The notes beneath the pieces are model-generated. The model made no database searches and was not told the origin of the DNA. It saw only the letters and a list, made by a program, of their open reading frames with translations. This document shows, piece by piece, positions 12,416 to 22,689 of a DNA stretch of 64,000 nucleotides; within the stretch, counting starts at the first letter, position 1; each line of letters opens with the position of its first letter. Position numbers and translations under genes: made by a program. The DNA is from Sphagnum compactum. Its lineage: Eukaryota; Bryophyta; Sphagnopsida; Sphagnales. The DNA lies in NCBI GenBank assembly GCA_965153455.1, contig OZ234495.1:13946875-14010874 (forward strand). Reading direction: 5' to 3'.

Positions 12416-12993
12416 AAACTATAATTTGTAGCAGCTTAATTCATTGTACAGATATAATTAGCAAGGCAGAGAGGGCTCGAGAGCTAAATATAATGCTCAA
12501 GGTGATTGGCAACTTAGCAGCTCCTTAATTCAGCCTGTTTAGGTCTACACTAATTATAACACCACCAACTAAAACTACACTCATTGGTTTCAATTGCAGC
12601 AGAGCTTCTTAATTAAGAACCCAAATGTATGATCAATTCACTGCAGAGCTACACATTAGAAAGCTAATAGACCAAGGATCGGAGCTTCCAGATGAACCTC
12701 TAAATCCCTGAGAGCCTTGCAAATTGATCATGAACCTTACAAATGTTGCAGCAGAATGTGTAGTAAGGAAAATGGGATGTTGTAAGCATGATCATTAGTG
12801 TCAGCATGCAGCAGCAGATTTGGTAGAGAAATGTTTCTTTGGGTTGTGAAATAGAAGATCTTCAGAGTACAGCAGACGAAGAACTTTCAAAAAGAATCTG
12901 ACAGAAGAACTTTGTTGTTGCACTTTGGGGTGTGATGGTTCTCCACCTTTGGGTTCAGCATGCAGGATGATCTCAGAATATCGTGCAACATCC
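12416..12993. other. Spacer of the inverted duplication and probable 3' region of the minus-strand gene
   Basis: No open coding region is recognised. It lies directly downstream, in the direction of transcription, of the minus-strand gene's stop codon at 12994-12996, so it probably contains its 3' UTR. Confidence 0.4.
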
Positions 12994-15900
12994 TCATTTG
13001 TCAGCTTGCTTCTTTGATCTTCGACCTGCTCCTGACAATGGGTGTTGTAAGGGTGGAATTGATGGCTCCCTCACATATGGGTAAGGAGGAAGTCGAGCTG
13101 CTCTTGTACTCGACCCAGCAGCTGGATCATGTGACATGCTAGACATATAATAAGAAGAAGAGCTGTTGTAGTTCACAAAGGATTTTCTGCACGCATTTTT
13201 GGGTCTGCTATAGGTACGATGTAGTGTTGCAGCTCCTGCAGCAGGTCCATCATCATGCTCCTCCTCCTGATCATCCTCATCATGCATGGATGCTGAATTG
13301 CAGGAAGGTGGTTTTGCAGCGGCAGCAGTGATATTGGGGGGAGCTAGAATTGCAGCTGCATCATCCTTTGCAGCACGTGGTGCCTCATCAACTGCTAGAA
13401 GCTGTGATGGGAAGTCTGTTGAACTTCGAGCTTGATGATGAGCAGCAGCTACTTCTGTACTTGCAGGCCCTGCTGCACATTTTGAAGATCTCGCCCTCCT
13501 CCTAGTCCATATTGATCTTTTGTTGGTTGTGCAAAAAATTTCTCCCTCCCTTGGCAGACTACTTGGGACTGTTGTGTGTTCAAGCACAGAGTCTTCAGAT
13601 TGAGAAAGTAGTGATTCCAATCCGTCAAGAAGCTTGACAAGATATCTTGCAGATGCATGAGATGGTGCCAAATCACATCACATGGTTTCTCAGGGAACAA
13701 AGCTTTTGTATTATACCTTCATGTTGTTGTACCTTCAACCTTTTAGCTGATGATTTCAATCCTGTGATAGAAGTATTGCCACTCAGGATCCACCTCTGCA
13801 CTCTCTTCTGAACCATAGTCTGATCCTTCTGGTGAGAGATTAGGAGTACCACAGTTCATAACAAATTTTACGCTTGGTTTCCTCCTGGATTTGTTTGAGC
13901 GTGAAGCTGCAAAAAATAGCACACCCAATCAGGATAAACATGATGAATGACATGATGCCATGATCATGATAGTAGTCAGATGAACTCTGATCTTCAGGAA
14001 TTTATTATATATGTGAATTATGGACATGCAGAGATAGTTTCATCATGCAATTTCTGTTTTGGATCAGACCCCTTTGGATCTTGAAACCTTTTGGATATGA
14101 TCAGAACATTTATCGAAAGTCTAAGCAATTTTTCTGGCAAGAACAACTTAGAATTTGAACCGGAAGAAAAAAGGTTCACAACTTCTAATAGATGCGTGCA
14201 TAGAAGAAGCTAGAACTCCAAAACCTGCAAACTGCAGATTTTCAAACTTATAAGACAAACTAGAACTCAAGTAATTATAACAAAAGTAGGAATTTTAGTT
14301 GAGGATTTGAGAAGAGCAAATATTCATGAGCCAAGTGCAGATCTCAAACTTGGATTCCAAGGTACTATTAAAGCATTTTCAAGAGCTATAACATATTGAA
14401 ACATGCAGATTGGGCCACAGACCTGAAATGCTGATAACTCACCTAATGGAGCACTGCGCTGCAATCTGCTAATTTCATCATGCTGCAGCCTGTTAATCCT
14501 GGTTGAAGCTTCCTCAACCTGCACCTCCACAGTATAAATTGTGACCCATGATCAGCTCTTAGAAATTATTTTTCTTGATGGAATGCAAAAATCAAGTCTG
14601 AATTTTGAGCTAAATTAACTGTATGATCTCTTAGGGTGGAAGTTTGGTTCATGATCAGCTGAATGCAGTCACCAATTCATCAGCAATCTCCACATACATA
14701 TGTATATATAATATAATATGTATGGTAACAAGTAGTAGATCATGAGCAGCTACACTTGCATTCCCGTACATCTTGAAAAGATCTTCTTGAGAAGCTCAGG
14801 TCTTTGCAAGTCTTTTCACTGTGATCAGATGATGCATTTCTGCCTCTTTTGTCTATGAATGTAGGTCCAATAGTGCTAAGTCTGAACTTCTGGAAAATGA
14901 GAAACAACAATCATACAGTTGCCATGTATAAGAACTGAAGGAAGGAAAGGTGGTGGATTGAAAATGGCAGTATTTAATTAAAAGACATTGACAAGGAAGT
15001 TCAGTGGTACCTTATTCTTGCCTTCCTCATCATCTGAGCTAGAAAGAACTATTATGGGTATATCAGTGCTCAGTCCTGGCAATGGATCACGTGTAGAAAC
15101 TGGGCAGCCTGCAGGAATGTTTCCTCTCATAGCTGCAACTTCAGCAGGATCAGTAGTACTCTCATGTAACTGCAAAAGAAGAAGATCCACATTGATTATT
15201 AATTGTAAATGTGCATCTCAACTGATCTTGAACCAAACCAAGCAGAGCTGATCATTTACCAATTCTTAATTTCCTAGTTGCACTTGAAGCTGATCAAGAA
15301 GTCCTTTTATACACAAAGGTGATCAGTAAAATAATTTATCAATAATCACACACTTACTGGTCCAAAAAAATTCTTAAATGACATTTCCTAATTAATTTTT
15401 ATTGATGGGTGACTCTTGAAATCCTAATTATTTGACTTCCCAAATCTCAACTGAAATTTCCTGTGGGTGGAGTTTGCACATGCAGGCAGGTAGGTGCATA
15501 TATAAACAGAAGACAAGTTATTAACTACTTTTTTTTGGGAACACAGTTATGTACTATGGGTTAAACATCATGAGTTATATATATTATCAAGCTATCAAGC
15601 TCTTGGATAATAATAAATATAGAATTAATTTTACTAATTTCTGCAAGTCTGCTTACAACATCTTAATAAGTTTTCAGTGCATTTGATCTCTTGACATAAT
15701 TTCTTGACTTTGAAGCTTCTGTAAAACCTACTACTACTTGCTGCTGCTGAGCTGCAAGTCATAAAATTTCAAAGACATCTCAAAACAGTCCAGAAAAAAA
15801 TTATTTCCCAGAAAACATCATTTCTGCATGACTATTATAAGCATCCTAATTTCACCACATCCACATTTGTATGACGTTGTTATCCTAATTCTGGATATAA

Positions 15901-18650
15901 ATTGTGTAATTGTAATAGATCTGCACTTGTAGTGGTGAACACATGCTACAATAATTAAGTATTTATCCTAATTACAATAATAGTTACTCACATGATACAA
16001 TAATTAAGTATTTATCTTAATTACAATAATAGTTACTTAAACGTAACATGATTACAGCTGTTCATTACAGGGTAATTATTAATGATCCAAGAGGTATATT
16101 CTTCCTTCTGATTTTGTAACAGATGAAGTTTTGTGCTGGGGAGAAACTAGATCTGTTTCTGCAGCGGTGGTGCAATTTTGCATCTCTGATTTTTGCTAAG
16201 AGATCTGATCTGGTAGAGCTCTAATTACCTCAAATGGAATTTGCTCTTGGAGCTGGACGTGGTCTTGTGGCAGAGCATTTGGTTCTCAAGGGGATCATGG
16301 ATCTTATGCAGCGCTCATGTGGCTGCTGCGCCTTGGACACATGATGGACTTCAGCGGCTGCTTTTTGTTGCGGTGATCCTGGATAGCACATTGCAGAAAA
16401 AAGGGATCAAGAACTTAGAACATGATTCAATGGACTTGCTGGAGACTCAGAATTGATTCTTAAGTATGTGAGTGTATGCATGCATACAGGAAGTGCATAT
16501 GCATGAGATCATCAGTCACCGCATTTCATCATGTGCATGTTTGACATTAGTTGCAGATCCGGACGACTTGAAGACAATTTTTTGACCTGTAGCTGCTGCT
16601 GGAGCAACAGGAGTGTCGATGTCATGCGCATCATGATGATGAAGTTCATGGGTAAGTCTATGAGCTGCAGGAGAGTTGATGAGATTGACAGGCGCTGCAG
16701 CCCGCAACAACTGTTGTTCATGTTCTTCTTCTGCTGGTTCATCCACATGATCATGGGGTGATACAGCCTCCGGATTCATATGGATTAAGGATGCTTCCAA
16801 GCTTTCCAGCACCCTGGTGGTAGGAGCTACTACAGCTTGTTCTTCTGCCGGATTCATGAGGTCAGCCATTAGTCTCATCTTGGGTTCCCGCGAGGCCTCA
16901 TGAAGCTGGGTGACAACAAAGTTTCTCTCTGCTGCTGCAACTGTATGTACATCGACGCCAGCGGCTACAACCAACTCTTGACGGGTAGCTGAGGCGGACT
17001 GCACTTCCAGAGACCCCTCCAATCCGGCCGCCTCATGAAGCTGGACAACAAAGTTGCTCTCTTCTGCTGCAACTGTATTTATATCGATGCGGGCAGCAAC
17101 AACCTCTTGATGGGTATCTGAGGCCGACTGGAAAGCTTCGAGAGAGCTCTCCGATCCGGCTGCCTCACGAAGCTGGACACCAAAGTTGCTCTCTTCTGCT
17201 GCAACTGTATTTATATCGATGCGGGCAGCAACAACCTCTTGATGGGTATCTGAGGCCAACTGGAAAGCTGAGAGAGAGCTCTCCGATCCGGCTGCCTCAT
17301 GAAGCTGGACAACAAAGTTGCTCTCTTCTGCTGCAACTGTATTTATATCGATGCTTGCAGCAACAGCCTCTTGATGGGTATCTGAGGCCGACTGGAAAGC
17401 TTCGAGAGAGCTGTCCGATCCGGTCGCCTCATGAAGCTGGACAACAAAGATTCTACCGATGCCGGCTGCGACAATCTCTTGATGGGTAGACGCCGCCTGC
17501 ACAGCTTTGAGAGAGCTCTCCGATCCGGCTACCGCATGAGGCTGGCCAAGAAAGTTTCTCTCTGCTGCTGCTGCAACTGGATGTATATCGACGTCGACCG
17601 CGACAACCAGCTTTTGATAGGTATGAGATGAGGCCAACTGCAGTTCGAGAGAGATCTCCGATCCGGCCGCCTCATAAAGCTGGACAACAAAGTTTTTCTC
17701 TGCAGTAACTGTGTTTATATTGATGCCCCGGGAGACTGGAACCTCTCGATGGCTATAGGCCAACTGCAATTCGAGAGAGCTCTGGGATGCGGCTTTCTCA
17801 TGAAGCTGGATAACAAAGTTTCTCACTGCAACTGAGTTTTTACCGAAGCAGGCACGACATCCTCTCGATGGGTAGAGGCCAAATGCAATTCGACATCACT
17901 CTCCGATAAGGGGGCGGCCGCGACAACCTGTCCATGGGTAGAAGCCGACTGCACTTCGAGAGAGCTCTCCGATCCTCTAAAGTCTGCAACGAAGTCTTCA
18001 CTGCTATTAGCCGCCGGAGTGGCATTCAGGTCAAGATGAAGCCTCATAGTACGGGGGAAGTGCAGATGGTATTGTGGAATCATATTGTTGCTAACCATCT
18101 GTAGCTGGTCGGGATGGAACACGGGAATATTCGAGGACGAAAATCGAGGAGCTTGTCCGCGAAGAGTTGTCTTCTTTCCGGTTGCAGGTTATAAGAGCCT
18201 ACCATATTATAATCCGCACTCGGGGGACGGCGTCGCACGTCATCATTTCGACGTTGCCGGAGGCGGCTCCTCTTGCCATAATTTCCTGTGTGTGTAAAAA
18301 ACGTATTCGAAAGTAATATAGCTGCAATTTTGCAACCTTACTTTCTCTCAAAAGAGTTTCAGGGGATCCTCTGAACTCCTCTCGATTTTCTCCTAAGTCC
18401 AGCAACAGGTGACCTGAAATCCATAACCTTCTTCTTGTCAGCCAAATAATCCCAACACCACAAATACATATCAACATATCATCATGTGCTTATTAAGGAG
18501 TCCTGATTTGTTTTCATACGTAGTCGTCGCTGCCATATTCCTCGGTCCAAACTCTCAACAAAACAAAGGAGTAGTGCATGTCGAACTTGGTCTCCCTCTC
18601 TCGGAGAAAAAAGCAAAACTATAAACTGGGGCCAAAACCCTGAAAAAACC
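12994..18650 (-). CDS. Unrecognised multi-exon gene with EAR and SIM-like motifs, possibly degraded
   Basis: I do not recognise the family. Exons with good junctions and matching phases on the minus strand are 18520 and upward (5' end unresolved), 18342-18413, about 16516-18285, 15011-15169, 14770-14889, 14443-14518, 13717-13906 and 12994-13592. The large exon starts with an Arg-rich segment, then LHLDLNATP, which contains both LxLxL and DLNxxP EAR repression motifs, then a 44-residue repeat. Exon 15011-15169 encodes PIIVLSSSDDEE, a typical SUMO-interaction pattern; the last exon is basic, then Asp/Glu-rich, and ends with GRRSKKQADK. This suggests a nuclear co-repressor-like protein, an inference only. 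The frame is interrupted near 18140 and 17826 and in exon 13717-13906 (stop near 13745), and joining of the 16.5-kb end to the next exon is unresolved, perhaps through an exon near 16.2 kb. It may be a pseudogene, a fast-evolving gene or contain assembly errors. Confidence 0.45.
15022..15058 (-). other. SUMO-interaction-like motif
   Basis: The minus-strand peptide I-I-V-L followed by S-S-S-D-D-E-E fits the hydrophobic-plus-acidic SIM consensus. It sits within a clean 53-codon exon (15011-15169). Confidence 0.5.
16860..18000 (-). repeat. 132-bp in-frame coding repeat
   Basis: Minus-strand translation shows eight to nine imperfect units of about 44 residues built on NFVVQLHEAAGSESSLEAFQ followed by SASDTHQEVVAARIDINTVA. 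The three most uniform units are spaced 132 bases (GAAGCTGGAC blocks near 17036, 17168 and 17300). Units toward the N terminus are more diverged. The frame is open for more than 1.3 kb, which argues that it is or recently was translated. Confidence 0.8.
18015..18041 (-). other. EAR repression motif
   Basis: The minus-strand peptide LHLDLNATP satisfies both plant EAR forms, LxLxL and DLNxxP, which recruit TOPLESS-type co-repressors in known proteins. Confidence 0.5.
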
Positions 18651-20135
18651 CTACGACTTTGGAATAGGGCTCTAGAATGCAGCAAACAAAGTATAAGCAC
18701 AGAGAGGGAGGAGAGAGAAAGAGTGGGAGAGACGAGAGACAGACAGAGACCGTAGAAAACGACGTTGGAGCAAAAGGGTTGTTGCTGTAGGACGAGGTCA
18801 AGCTCTCGTGAGTTACAACTTAATACCTGGAAAAACAACAGAAACAAAGCCTTAGGACATTAACTAAGGAACCGTCGCAACAGACAACGAAAGGGAGATC
18901 GTAGACAAGCTGTTGCATGACTGTTTATATCTCCCGGGAGTGTGAGCACATGAGATTTCGTTTTGCAACTGAGAAGTAGTAGTTCTATACATGTGTACAA
19001 CATTAGAGCTTAAAACATATGAATCTCTTTGTCTATCTACAACACCACCAGTGCAGCTCGCCTATATACAACATGAACGAGCTTAGCAGCTTCTTCACCT
19101 GTCCAAGCAACGGGTCCAAGCCAAAAGAGCAAGTTACGAACACATGAGGCTTGTCTCGTACGCACAATCGAGAGCAAAAACACGACACAGTTCGCTAAAC
19201 AAACAGAGAATCTTTAAAACTACACAGCAAAAATTTATATATGCTAATACGTTGGACGTCTCCAAGACTTGCACGTCCAAAACACTAATTCCAGGGGGGC
19301 ATGCAGCACTTCTCCTACAAGACTGAAAAAAAACAATTGAAAACCAGAGATGGCTCGACCAGAAGAGAAAAAACACGGGTGTAGAGAGAGGTTTAAAGGG
19401 AATGTAGGATTACATACTTCCACACTGCAAAGCCACAGACAGAGCGACACCAACAGCAGCCACAAAAACACACGTACAGAGATTATATCGTGTGATAACA
19501 AAATACTGTGCAAAGAGGAAGAGCACAAGTACACGAGCCTTGTTTTGCAAAGAGGAGTGTGTGTGTGTGAGAGAGATGTTTTGCCCCCAAAAAAAAAGTG
19601 CGCAAGTGTGAGCTTGCGGGGATGGGCTCTAAGAACAAGCCTACAAAACAAAACACAATGAGGAATGAGGAAAAGGAAGGAATGAAGGAAGAGAGAGAGA
19701 AGAGGACAGAAGACCACGAAGAGGAAGAAAAGGACACTTTTCAAATTTTCTTTTTGTAGGGATGCCCTTTTTATTTTTTCTTTTGGATAGCCAACTATTT
19801 TCTTAAACAAACCAAAGAGTAGGTATGTTTACTAGTGTTGTCCGGTTCCGGTTTTGGGCCAATTCCATTTCTGGGGCCGGTTAGCAAATACAATACCTGG
19901 ACCAGGCTGGAGTGAACCAACAGCCACCAATGCACCAGTCGAGGATGAGGCCATTGAAGCCATTTTGGGGATGAACCAAAAACACATCCTCCCTGCCCGC
20001 AATTATTGTTTTTTTCTACCTCTTCTCTGCCCCAAAATTTTTCCCTCCTACCTACCTCCTTCCCACCTACCTCCCCCCTCCTACCTCTCATTCCATCGCC
20101 AAAGCTCAAGAGCCGTCGAGCGGGAGCGGGAAGGG
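18651..20135. other. Upstream region of the 12.9-18.7 kb gene, purine-rich on the plus strand
   Basis: The plus strand is rich in GAGA, GAAGG and AAAA runs (for example 18690-18760 and 19660-19740), that is, CT-rich leader-like sequence in the sense of the minus-strand gene. Long open frames exist on both strands but reflect purine/pyrimidine bias. Around 19907-19937 is a short match to the GTGAACCA...CACCA...GCACCA terminus of the foldback family. Confidence 0.4.
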
Positions 20136-20231
20136 AACCACTGTTGGAGCTGGAGCGGGAGCCATTGTTGCAACTGGAGCAGGAGCCATTGTTGGAGCTG
20201 GAGTGGGAGCCACTGTTGGAGCTAGAGCGCC
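20136..20231 (+). repeat. 24-bp minisatellite, four copies
   Basis: Four copies of a GAGCC-TTGTTGGAGCTGGAG type unit, 24 bases long. All frames stay open through it, giving 8-residue repeats, but no gene context supports translation. Confidence 0.8.
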
Positions 20232-20264
20232 TGAAGCAGGACCCACGCGGGACCCAAAGCAGAA

Positions 20265-21091
20265 TGTGGCAACCCCACTTTGAGGCAAAGGGTGAGAATG
20301 CAACTCACACTCTCAAAAGTGGGGACTTGGAGTCCTCCGGGACTCCCGAAAATTCAGAGCTTGATTGCAGGGGTCAAAACACCTTGCATTGAAATGTTCT
20401 TTACACCGTTGGAAAGGTCTCAAAGTGTAGATGTCTAAAATGGCCTTGATGAATCATTTGAAGATCTGCAGCACAAGTTATGGTCAAAAGAAGGGCCGGG
20501 AGTCAAACTGGCAGTTTGACTCTCGACCACTAAAAGTCGGGAATCGACCCGATCCTGGTGCGTGCAAGTGGAGTGCAACACACCGTTGAAAAGCTCTTGA
20601 GGAGAGCTACAAGATTGCTTCAGACCTCATTTCAATCGGAGGTCTGAGCTGGGAGCTATGAGCTTCCAAAGTCCCGGGAGCCCAAACCGGGACAGTTTCG
20701 GGACTTTTCCTTGGGAGTCCCGGGACAAAAAGCCATTCGGATGCGAGTGACGCGGGCGAATGTAGAGAATACTATACGGGGGAAGGTGGTGGCTTCCCCC
20801 GAGTCCGGGCCGTGGTGAGTCTTGTGAGTCCAGAGTTGCTCGTGGCTTATCCAAGCACCAAGGTTGATCCAGAAAGTGAACTAACCAACTTGTTGGTTGG
20901 TTTTGATGCAAGTTCGAGTAAGTAAGTAAGCTTGTCACTCTTCCTAGTCCCATCCCGAGGCTTCAGCACGCCCCTCTACCCCTTTTAGTGCTGAAGGATA
21001 GGAGCGTGCCCCGAGTCTTTCACTTTTCCGCAACTTGAACAAGTTAGCCCCATCTTGGGACTAACTAGGGACTTGGGAGCGCGTCACGGAG
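20265..21091 (+). repeat. LTR-like dispersed repeat, copy B
   Basis: Same orientation and block order as 715-1612, starting TGTGGCAACCCC. It is more GC-rich and looks less CpG-depleted than copy A. The sequence after it holds palindromic arrays rather than recognisable gag-pol, so it may be a solo LTR or the edge of an unusual retroelement. Confidence 0.6.
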
Positions 21092-21126
21092 CTTAAGGTA
21101 ACCTCCCTCCCTAAAGCATTTTGTTT

Positions 21127-21700
21127 TTCTTTTGTTGCAACGCAACGAAGAAGGTGACGACAACTTTGCTGTCGTCGCCTTCTTTTTTTTTTCTACTGTA
21201 ACGCAGAAGTGTCATCGCCTTCTTCTTTTTGTTTTATTACAGCGCAATGAAGAAGGCGACAACAACTTTGCTTCCGTCGCCTTCTCTTTTTTTTTGCTGC
21301 AGCACTGAAGGCGACGACAACAACATTGCCATCGCCTTCTTCTTCTTCTTTTTTGTTCCAGCGCAAAAGGCGACGACAGCGTTGGTGTCGTCGCCTTCTT
21401 CATTTTCTTTTGCTACAGCGCAGCAAAGAAGGCGACAGCAGCAACACTACCGTCGCCTTCTTCTTTTTCTTTTATTACTACCGTCGTTTTTTTTTTTTTT
21501 TGGGTGCATTGTGCAACACCTTCTGCGCACCTTCTTTTTTTATTTTGTGGTTCTGTTGTATTGATAAAGAAGAAGACAACAGCTTTCGTCACCTTCTTCG
21601 ATGGCTTTGCTGCAAAGAAATGGCGACCTTTGCCTTTTTTTGGTGGTTTTGCTGCAAAGAAGGTGACGGCAACAATGTTGTCGCCTTCCTCTATAGTGGT
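21127..21700 (+). repeat. Array of self-complementary units (GAAGGCGACGACA / TGTCGTCGCCTTC)
   Basis: About eight units of roughly 60 bases. Each carries a GAAGGCGAC-type arm and the complementary GTCGCCTTC-type arm, separated by a short AACTTTG-like loop and followed by T-rich CTTTT spacers and a C-GCGCA motif. Right arms end near 21182, 21222, 21285, 21338, 21397, 21460, 21597 and 21688; later units are degraded. Both strands look alike, so short open frames here are not evidence of genes. Confidence 0.75.
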
Positions 21701-21797
21701 GGTTTTTATTTTTATTTTTTTGGTCCTTATGGTTTAGTTCATTAAAATTGACAATTAACAATGAAATGGTGGCTTTTTGTTTAAGTTGAAAGTTGTA

Positions 21798-21957
21798 ATG
21801 GCTAGAAGAAGGAGATTGAAGAAAAGTGGTGGTGGTGAGTTGGAAGTTCATAAGTAAAATGTTGCTGCATCATATGAGGCAATTGCTGAGCAAAATGTTG
21901 CTACATCAAAAGAGGCAAGTGCTGAGCAAAATGTTGTTACATCTGATCAATTTGAAT
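21798..21957 (+). pseudogene. Remnant ORF with 36-bp repeats, transposon-like
   Basis: From ATG at 21798 the frame reads MARRRRLKKSGGGELEVHK, then a stop, then three imperfect 12-residue units around NVATSKEASAEQ and a second stop at 21955-21957. The basic start and low-complexity repeat resemble the start of many plant transposon-encoded proteins, but I cannot name a family. Confidence 0.35.
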
Positions 21958-22209
21958 AATTTTTATCGATTATATTGTCCTTTAGTCGACATTCAATGGC
22001 ATCAAACCCTTTCTCCTCCTTTTCCAAAACAAGTTTTCCAAGAATTTTTTTCTATTTTTCCTCCTTCAATATTTCCTTGTGCGGCTTTTTTGTTAGCGTC
22101 CCCAGGTCAAGTTCACAACCATGGTCGTCGTTCACTCCAAGCCTCCTTGCAACTCTTGAATATTTTTTTCTTTTCTAATTGCCCAAGTTCATAGAACTTG
22201 TTCCACTTG

Positions 22210-22599
22210 ACATCGACTTCAATTGCGTTGAAGTCCTTTGAATGTGAAACCCTTCTCCACACTTGACAACATTAGTTCATCGTTCAATGAATTGACAGGA
22301 CATGCGAGGCCAACTTGTTGCTTCTTTCACATGTCCTCCAACATGATAATCACCTTCTCAAGTGCACAGGTGTAGCACACCATAGAATGGATAGGCACTT
22401 TCTTCACATTGTATCGATTTCCATTCTTTATGAAGTGGAAGCTAAAAGATGAATCCTTTGGGTCTACCCTAACTACCCAAGAGGTAACTGCCAACAACTC
22501 CCAAATTTCAAGCTCTACAATGAATGGACTATGTTCAAGCTCAAATAATCTCTTAATACCTTTTGGAGCAGTGGAGGTGTGTATTTGTAAAAAGAACAA
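22210..22599 (-). pseudogene. Coding-like fragment, possibly transposon-derived
   Basis: The minus strand encodes about 90 residues of mixed composition (including ELEIWELLAV and VRVDPKDSSF), a stop at 22327-22329, then further coding-like sequence in the same frame (KKQQVGLACPVNSLNDELM) to about 22210. The in-frame stop within otherwise protein-like sequence suggests a decayed element-encoded gene. I do not recognise the domain. Confidence 0.35.
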
Positions 22600-22689
22600 A
22601 TCACAGGTTGAGCTTCAGCGATCACAAATATAAAATGTTTATAAAATGTCCAAGTAATTTTTCTCAATTATTATTGTTTAGAAATGTTT

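Noticed and set aside
19244-19810. Long minus-strand open frame rich in Phe, Leu and Ser
   Set aside because: It is explained by the purine-rich plus strand; composition is low-complexity and there is no domain, splice or start support.
20006-20392. Plus-strand open frame through the 24-bp minisatellite
   Set aside because: All frames stay open in the repeat, and the frame runs into the LTR-like repeat; no coding evidence outside it.
21229-21745. Overlapping plus-strand frames rich in Ser/Phe
   Set aside because: They are products of the hairpin array, with alternative frames equally open.
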